The notes under the pieces are model-generated. The model was not told the origin of the DNA. It did not search any database and saw nothing but the letters and a program-made list of their open reading frames with translations. A stretch of 64,000 bases of DNA, taken from JAKEFM01 sp035695825. Its GTDB lineage: Bacteria; Planctomycetota; UBA1135; JAKEFM01. Shown one piece after another: positions 59,686 to 64,000 of this stretch. The position numbers and the translations under genes were made by a program. The stretch covers positions 1-64,000 of the forward strand of contig DASRRH010000010.1 in assembly GCA_035695825.1 (NCBI GenBank), given 5' to 3'. Within the stretch, counting starts at the first letter, position 1; the number at the start of each line of letters is the position of its first letter.

Positions 59686-59709
59686 GGCTCCCCTACGGAG
59701 AGGGGAGCC
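59686..59709 (-). terminator. Perfect hairpin after rho
   Basis: An 8-bp perfect stem (GGCTCCCC pairing with GGGGAGCC) closes an 8-nt loop 25 nt after the rho stop, upstream of the ABC ATPase gene. There is no T-tract, so it may be a weak or Rho-dependent terminator. Confidence 0.4.
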
Positions 59710-59733
59710 CCCGCGTTGGCCGCCGGGGAGGGC

Positions 59734-61026
59734 CTAGGCGACGTCGGCCAGCTCGAAGGCCTTCAGGAACTCGTCGTTGTCCTTCGACTTCGAGAGTTTC
59801 TGGATGAGGAGCTCCATCGCCTCGATCGGCTTCAGGCGGTTCAGGACCCGCCGCAGGGTCGCGACCCGCTTGAGCCGGGTCGAGGAGAAGAGCTTCTCCT
59901 CCTTGCGCGTCCCCGACATCGAGATGTCGAAGGCGGGGAAGATCCGCCGGTCGGCGAGCGCCCGGGAGAGGTGGAGCTCCATGTTCCCGGTTCCCTTGAA
60001 TTCCTCGTAGATCACCTGGTCCATCCGGCTCCCCGTGTCGACGAGGGCCGTCCCGAGGATCGTCAGCGCCCCTCCCTCCTCCGTGTTCCGCGCGGAGCCG
60101 AAGAGCTGCTTCGGCCGCTCCATCGTCCTTGCGTCGATCCCCCCCGACATGATCCGGCCCGAATTCACCTCGTGGTTGTAGGCGCGCGCGAGGCGCGTGA
60201 TCGAGTCGAGGAGGACCATGACCTCCTTGCCCCGCTCGACGAGGTGGCGCGCCCGCCGCCAGACCGCCTCCGCGATGGCGATGTGGTTCTTCGTCGGCTG
60301 GTCGAGCGTCGAGAGGAAGACCTCCCCCTTCGTCGCCCGCCGCCAGTAGGTCCCCTCCTCCGGGCGCTCGTCGACGAGGAGGATCATCAGGTGGACGTCG
60401 GGGTACTTCCGCTCCATCACCTGGGCGATCTTCTGGAGGAGGATCGTCTTGCCCGCGCGGGGCGGGGAGACGATGAGGCCCCGCTGCCCGCGGCCGATCG
60501 GGGTGAGGAGGTCGAGGACGCGCAGCGAGATGTCCCCTTCGGGTTCCCCCTCCTCGAGCGGCGCGTCCCCGAGCTCGTACTGGAAGTCGGGGTCGATCGA
60601 AGTGAGCTTCTTGAACTCGAGGCACTCCCTCGCGGCTTCCGGGTCGAGGCCGTCGACCCGCGTGACGTCGAGGAGGGTCGTCCTCTGTCCGGGCCGGCGC
60701 GGGGGCCCGACGTGTCCGGCGATGTCGGACCCGTCGCGGAGGCTGTAGCGGCGCACGAGCTGGACGGGGACGAACAGGTCCCGGTCCGTCGGCAAGAAGT
60801 TGAAGCGCTGCCAGCGGAGCACGCCGAACCCCTCCGGCTGGACCTCGAGCATCCCGGAGACCAACTCCCCCCCCGCGAGCGGGGGCGCGGAGGTGTCGAC
60901 GAGGGCGACCTCCGACCTCCCCCCCGACCCCCGGAAGCCCGAGGGGAAGGGGGGCCGGCCACCGGGGGCGCCTCCCCGGAACGGGCGGCGGCGACGCCGG
61001 AACGGACGGTTGCGAGGCTTCTGCAC
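59734..61026 (-). CDS. rho: Transcription termination factor Rho
   Basis: A 430-aa RNA-dependent ATPase/helicase. An Arg/Gly/Pro-rich N-terminus (1-40) replaces the helical Rho_N domain. The CSD/RNA-binding part has SGMLEVQPEGFGVLRW. Walker A is SPPRAGKTIL, followed by Walker B-type VMVLLDSITRLARAYN, the Q-loop SGRIMSGGIDARTM and FGSARNTEEGGALTILGTALVDTGS, then GTGNMELHL. At the usual VTEMRR segment it reads PEEGTYWRRATKGEVF, which differs from most Rho proteins. A tRNA gene and its terminator precede it; a hairpin follows. Confidence 0.95.
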   Translation of the reverse strand: MQKPRNRPFRRRRRPFRGGAPGGRPPFPSGFRGSGGRSEVALVDTSAPPLAGGELVSGMLEVQPEGFGVLRWQRFNFLPTDRDLFVPVQLVRRYSLRDGSDIAGHVGPPRRPGQRTTLLDVTRVDGLDPEAARECLEFKKLTSIDPDFQYELGDAPLEEGEPEGDISLRVLDLLTPIGRGQRGLIVSPPRAGKTILLQKIAQVMERKYPDVHLMILLVDERPEEGTYWRRATKGEVFLSTLDQPTKNHIAIAEAVWRRARHLVERGKEVMVLLDSITRLARAYNHEVNSGRIMSGGIDARTMERPKQLFGSARNTEEGGALTILGTALVDTGSRMDQVIYEEFKGTGNMELHLSRALADRRIFPAFDISMSGTRKEEKLFSSTRLKRVATLRRVLNRLKPIEAMELLIQKLSKSKDNDEFLKAFELADVA

Positions 61027-61133
61027 GGACGAACCTCCACGCCGCGAAGCCGCGGCGGACGGAACCCGCTCGAGGGTTCAGGGGACGGTGCCCCCCGACC
61101 CACGCTCGGACGGGCGCCCGCGTCGCGGAACCG

Positions 61134-61156
61134 AAAAAAGGCGTCCCGCGGACGCC
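61134..61156 (-). terminator. Rho-independent terminator between tRNA-Pro and rho
   Basis: On the minus strand GGCGTCC, a 3-nt loop (GCG) and GGACGCC form a perfect 7-bp hairpin, followed directly by TTTTTT. It lies 56 nt after the tRNA 3' end and about 108 nt before the rho start, so it should end the tRNA transcript. It is the clearest intrinsic terminator in the window. Confidence 0.85.
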
Positions 61157-61211
61157 GGGGGAGCGGGAAAGGCGGTCTAGGGCCCGCGCAAGCCGCGGCG
61201 GGCTACGGGTC

Positions 61212-61289
61212 TGGTCGGGGCGACTGGATTTGAACCAGCGACCTCAGCGTCCCGAACGCTGCGCTCTAGCCAAGCTGAGCCACGCCCCG
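61212..61289 (-). tRNA. tRNA-Pro (anticodon CGG)
   Basis: A 78-nt gene with encoded CCA. The acceptor stem pairs CGGGGCG with CGCCCCG. The D arm is GCTCAGCTTGGCTAGAGC, the anticodon arm is CAGCG-TTCGGGA-CGCTG with anticodon CGG (reads CCG, favoured in GC-rich codon use), and the T arm is GCTGG-TTCAAAT-CCAGT. The discriminator base is A before the encoded CCA. All stems pair, with only a G-T at the base of the T stem. Confidence 0.96.
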
Positions 61290-61362
61290 GTCGCGAATGC
61301 CGCAGGCTTGTGCCTGGTGCCCCTCCATCTCTATCCGATCCTCGGGGGCCGGTCAAGGCGCG

Positions 61363-62904
61363 CTATCGCCCGAGGTCGACGAACTGCCCCCCGTTCTCCT
61401 TCGCGAGCCGTTCCATCCACCCGCGCTGGAACTCTCCGATCGCCAGCACGTGGACCACGATCTTCCGGCGCCGGTTGATCTCGGTCACGATCGCGAGGAT
61501 GTCGTCGGTGTCGACGTACTCCCCGACGCTCGGCCTCCCGTCGGAGAGGTAGAAGACGGTGTCGACGGGGGAGGGCTCGTCGATCGCGGGGTCGCTCGGC
61601 CCGCTCACGCCGAGCGCCGCGAGGAGCGCGGCGTAGCTGTTCGTCCGCCCCTCCTCGAGGCTCGCCGACCCGCCGAGCCCCGCCGTCGCGAGCCCCTCCG
61701 CCGAGCTTCCCCCGATCGGCTCGAGGCTGTCGGCCCAGTCGACGGCGGCCGTCTTGTTCAGCGTGTTCGCCCCGACGAGGGTCTTCCTCCAGGGCTTCAC
61801 CTTCGTCGCGAACGACAGGATGTTGAAGAGCACGTGGGGCTCGAGGTTTCGGATCGTGCGGGCGAGCTCCTCCCGCACGATGTCGATCTTGCGGAACTTC
61901 GTGAACCCCCGCTCCTTGAACCGCTCCCGCTCGACGACGAAGTCCTCCATCGAGCCCGAGATGTCGACGACGAAGAGGACCCGCTTCGACGGGGTCTGGA
62001 TCCCGTGGTAGACGACGACGTCCTTTCGGGCTCCGTACTGCGCGGAGGCCTCGATCCGCTTCTCCTCGAGCTTCGCGATCTCCTCGAGGGTCGGGGGCTG
62101 GAAGACGGCGCCGAGCCGATCCCACCACGCCTTCCAGAGGGCGTAGTCCGCCCCGAAGTCGGTCGCCGTCAGGCTCTTCAGCGACCGGCCGGCGTCGTCG
62201 GCGAGCCGCCCCTCCTCCTTCCGCAGCTTCTCGATCAGGATCGGGATCGCCTCCCTCGTGCGCAATCGTGCCACGGCGGCGATCGCGGCCGCGCGCACCG
62301 GCCACTCCCGGTCCGCGAGGAGCTTCAAGGCGGCCGGGCCACCGGCGGGATCCGCGATCGCGCCGAGGGCGTCCACCGCCGCGCGACGGACCCCCGCCTC
62401 GCGGTCCTCGGCGAGGCGCGCGAGGGGGGGAACCCCCTCCTTGTCCCCGATGCGCCCGAGCGCCTCGGCCGCGGCGATCCGGACCCGATCGTCGGCGTCG
62501 CCGGCCGCGGCGGTCACGGCCCCGAGCGCTTCCTTCCTCTTCCCGAGCCCGAGCGCGCGGACGGCCCCCTCGCGGCCGAGGGAGGACTTCGCGAAAGGCT
62601 CCTTCTGCTTGTTCCTCTCCTGGGCGATCCCCGCGAGACGGTCGATGCACTCCTTCGGCTCGAGCTTCGAGTAGACGCGGACGATCGCGTCCCGCACCTC
62701 GGCCTCCGTCCGCGGGTCGACGAGCAAGGGGAGGGTCGCCTCGAGGACCTCGGTCGTCTGGAGCCCCTCGAGGTCGCGGACCGCGGCGACGCGGCTCGCC
62801 GGGTCCTTGAAGGTCGGCCAGTACTTCCGGAAGGCGGCGACCGTCTCGTCCCCCTGAAGGGGCGGGGCGAGGGTCGCGGCGAGGAGGGCGAGGAGCCCGA
62901 ACAT
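61363..62904 (-). CDS. Exported HEAT-repeat and von Willebrand A domain protein
   Basis: A 513-aa protein. The N-terminal 18 residues (MFGLLALLAATLAPPLQG) look like a signal peptide. HEAT-type repeats follow up to about 260 (VRIAAAEALGRIGDKEGVPPL, VRRAAVDALGAI, VRAAAIAAVARL). A vWA domain starts VLFVVDISGSMED at about 305 (MIDAS DxSGS) and later has YLSDGRPSVGEY. It is therefore likely a metal-dependent adhesion or binding module on a solenoid. A candidate promoter precedes it; a related HEAT protein without vWA is at 37446. Confidence 0.85.
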   Translation of the reverse strand: MFGLLALLAATLAPPLQGDETVAAFRKYWPTFKDPASRVAAVRDLEGLQTTEVLEATLPLLVDPRTEAEVRDAIVRVYSKLEPKECIDRLAGIAQERNKQKEPFAKSSLGREGAVRALGLGKRKEALGAVTAAAGDADDRVRIAAAEALGRIGDKEGVPPLARLAEDREAGVRRAAVDALGAIADPAGGPAALKLLADREWPVRAAAIAAVARLRTREAIPILIEKLRKEEGRLADDAGRSLKSLTATDFGADYALWKAWWDRLGAVFQPPTLEEIAKLEEKRIEASAQYGARKDVVVYHGIQTPSKRVLFVVDISGSMEDFVVERERFKERGFTKFRKIDIVREELARTIRNLEPHVLFNILSFATKVKPWRKTLVGANTLNKTAAVDWADSLEPIGGSSAEGLATAGLGGSASLEEGRTNSYAALLAALGVSGPSDPAIDEPSPVDTVFYLSDGRPSVGEYVDTDDILAIVTEINRRRKIVVHVLAIGEFQRGWMERLAKENGGQFVDLGR

Positions 62905-62922
62905 GGCGCACGCAGATCCTCG

Positions 62923-62951
62923 AGTCTAGGTGCGCCTGCGCGGGAAGTCAC
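62923..62951 (-). promoter_or_regulatory. Candidate promoter of the HEAT-vWA gene
   Basis: On the minus strand GTGACT (62946-62951) and TAGACT (62923-62928) are 17 nt apart. Each matches four of six consensus bases. The -10 ends 18 nt before ATG 62904. Prediction only. Confidence 0.4.
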
Positions 62952-63064
62952 TTTCCCCTTGCGCGCGCTCCAGGGCGCATCCTAAATCCGCGCCTCGCGG
63001 ATTCCCGTCGCGCCTTGAGCCTCCCTGGGCCCTCGTTCTGCCGCGCCGATCCCCACGCTCCTCG

Positions 63065-64000
63065 GTGAAGGCCTCCTCGACCGCCCTCCTCCCCCGCGAT
63101 CCCCGGGAGGCGCTCGCCCTCGCGCGCGAGGGGACGCTCCCCTGCGAGAGGCTCGCGGGCGACGCCTCCGACCGCACCTTCTGGAGGATCCGCTTCGCGG
63201 GAGAGGCGAGGACGGCGATCCTCGTCCGGGGCGCCGAGTTCCCGTTCGTCGAGACCGCGCGCCTGCTCCGCGGGGCGGGCGTCCCGGCTCCGGAAATCCA
63301 CGCCGAGGACCCGGTCTGCGGCCTCGTCGTCGAGGAGGACTTCGGCGACACCCTCCTCGAAGAGGCGGCGACGGGCCAGCCCCGCGAGGTCCCGAGCCGC
63401 TACCGCGCTCTCGTCGACCTCCTCCACGCCATGCAAGCGCGATTCCCCCGGAGGTCCGAGGCCGAGGCCGCCCCCCTCGCCCTGCGCCGGGCTTTCGACG
63501 CCGCCACGTTCGAGCGGGAGCTCCGGATCTTCGAGGAGCACCTTTGGAAGGGGCACCTCGGGGCCCGCCCGACGGAGGAGGAGACCTGTGCCTTCCGGGC
63601 GCACGCCCGCCGGCTCGCGGAGACGGTGGCGGCCCTCCCCCCGCGATTCGCCCACCGCGACTTCCACGCCCGCAACATCCTCGTCCGCCCGGACGGGTCC
63701 TTCGGGATCGTCGACTTCCAGGACGCACGGTTCGGCCCCCCCCACTACGACCTCGCCTCCCTCCTCTTCGACGGGTACGTGCGGCTCGAGCCGGACCTCG
63801 TGGAGGAGCTCTTCCAGCGCTTCGAGGAGGCGAGCCCCTCCTTCCCCGACCCCCCGAGCGCCCGCGCGGCCTTCGAACTGACCGCCGCGCAGCGCGTCCT
63901 CAAGGCCCTCGGCTCGTTCGGGTACCTCGCCCGCATCAAGGGGAAGACGCGCTTCCTCGACTACGTGCCGAAGGCCCTCGAAGACGCCGTCTGCCTCCTC
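63065..64000 (+). CDS. AmgK-like phosphotransferase (cell-wall sugar kinase), 3' end beyond the window
   Basis: The first 312 residues of an aminoglycoside-phosphotransferase-fold kinase. LAGDASDRTFWRIRF opens the N-lobe; the catalytic loop is FAHRDFHARNILV, and the metal-binding segment is IVDFQDARFGPPHYDLASLL. The DFQDA arrangement and the GDASDR start match AmgK, the anomeric N-acetylmuramate/N-acetylglucosamine kinase of the peptidoglycan-recycling pathway. The family is about 330-350 aa, so only a few dozen residues are missing. GTG 63065 is the first start in the frame; the usual partner MurU would lie beyond the window. Confidence 0.85.
   Translation, partial: MKASSTALLPRDPREALALAREGTLPCERLAGDASDRTFWRIRFAGEARTAILVRGAEFPFVETARLLRGAGVPAPEIHAEDPVCGLVVEEDFGDTLLEEAATGQPREVPSRYRALVDLLHAMQARFPRRSEAEAAPLALRRAFDAATFERELRIFEEHLWKGHLGARPTEEETCAFRAHARRLAETVAALPPRFAHRDFHARNILVRPDGSFGIVDFQDARFGPPHYDLASLLFDGYVRLEPDLVEELFQRFEEASPSFPDPPSARAAFELTAAQRVLKALGSFGYLARIKGKTRFLDYVPKALEDAVCLL

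Noticed and set aside
1..64000. CRISPR arrays, rRNA operons, complete insertion sequences or prophage genes
   Set aside because: None seen: no regularly spaced direct repeats, no rRNA-like sequence, no transposase or phage structural genes.

Overview
This is a gene-dense stretch of a very GC-rich (roughly 70 percent or more) bacterial chromosome. The gene set implies a diderm: YidC with a large periplasmic domain, lipoproteins, a WecA-type glycosyltransferase and an AmgK-type cell-wall sugar kinase. The NrdR sequence, the many secreted HEAT, SH3 and Ig-like/beta-propeller proteins, and the ABC export cassette (GldF/GldG/DUF4340) would suit a deep-branching member of Planctomycetota. That placement is an inference from style and not a proven assignment. 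There are no rRNA genes, CRISPR arrays, prophages or complete transposons.

Layout. 1-8008 (minus): SMC (cut by the window edge), a class III ribonucleotide-reductase-like protein without its radical domain, NrdR, YidC, a phosphoesterase and Trm112. 8097-12190 (plus): a giant membrane/spermidine-synthase/TPR fusion and a parvulin. 12160-19267 (minus): WecA-like GT4, NadD and HisS, then MiaA and a pair of M16 peptidase-like proteins. 19270-20343: a group II intron remnant whose maturase has lost its reverse-transcriptase core. 21267-26926 (minus): MutL, HolA, UbiA, UbiX, a CPBP protease and UbiE/MenG, probably a quinone-biosynthesis operon that also carries replication and repair genes. 27010-30168 (minus): a 1052-aa secreted lipoprotein. 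30447-33832 (plus): RuvB, a SpoIID-domain protein and Tgt. 33829-40506: SH3 protein, aminotransferase, LarC, HEAT protein, ComF and a membrane protein. 40618-44705 (plus): GatC, GatA, GatB, a small membrane protein and Pcm. 44851-46725 (plus): an AAA ATPase coupled to a frameshifted DUF4276 (TOPRIM-like) gene, a candidate defence module. 47016-50708 (minus): GuaB and GuaA, with a second, divergent guaA 3' end and one gene between the two copies, as an integration scar at guaA would look. 50733-54282 (minus): vWA/BatA-like, DUF58 and membrane proteins. 54472-55143: Nudix hydrolase. 55013-61289 (minus): ABC ATPase, permease, GldG and DUF4340, plus Rho and tRNA-Pro. 61363-64000: a HEAT-vWA protein and an AmgK-like kinase (cut by the window edge).

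Sixteen adjacent gene pairs share the same 4-nt ATGA/GTGA/TTGA stop-start overlap, so translational coupling is the rule. Several genes without a visible Shine-Dalgarno have a TAGAAT-like -10 hexamer only 5-10 nt before the start codon, which suggests leaderless or near-leaderless transcripts. Because of the GC content, almost every real gene is shadowed by long spurious antisense frames; these were left out.
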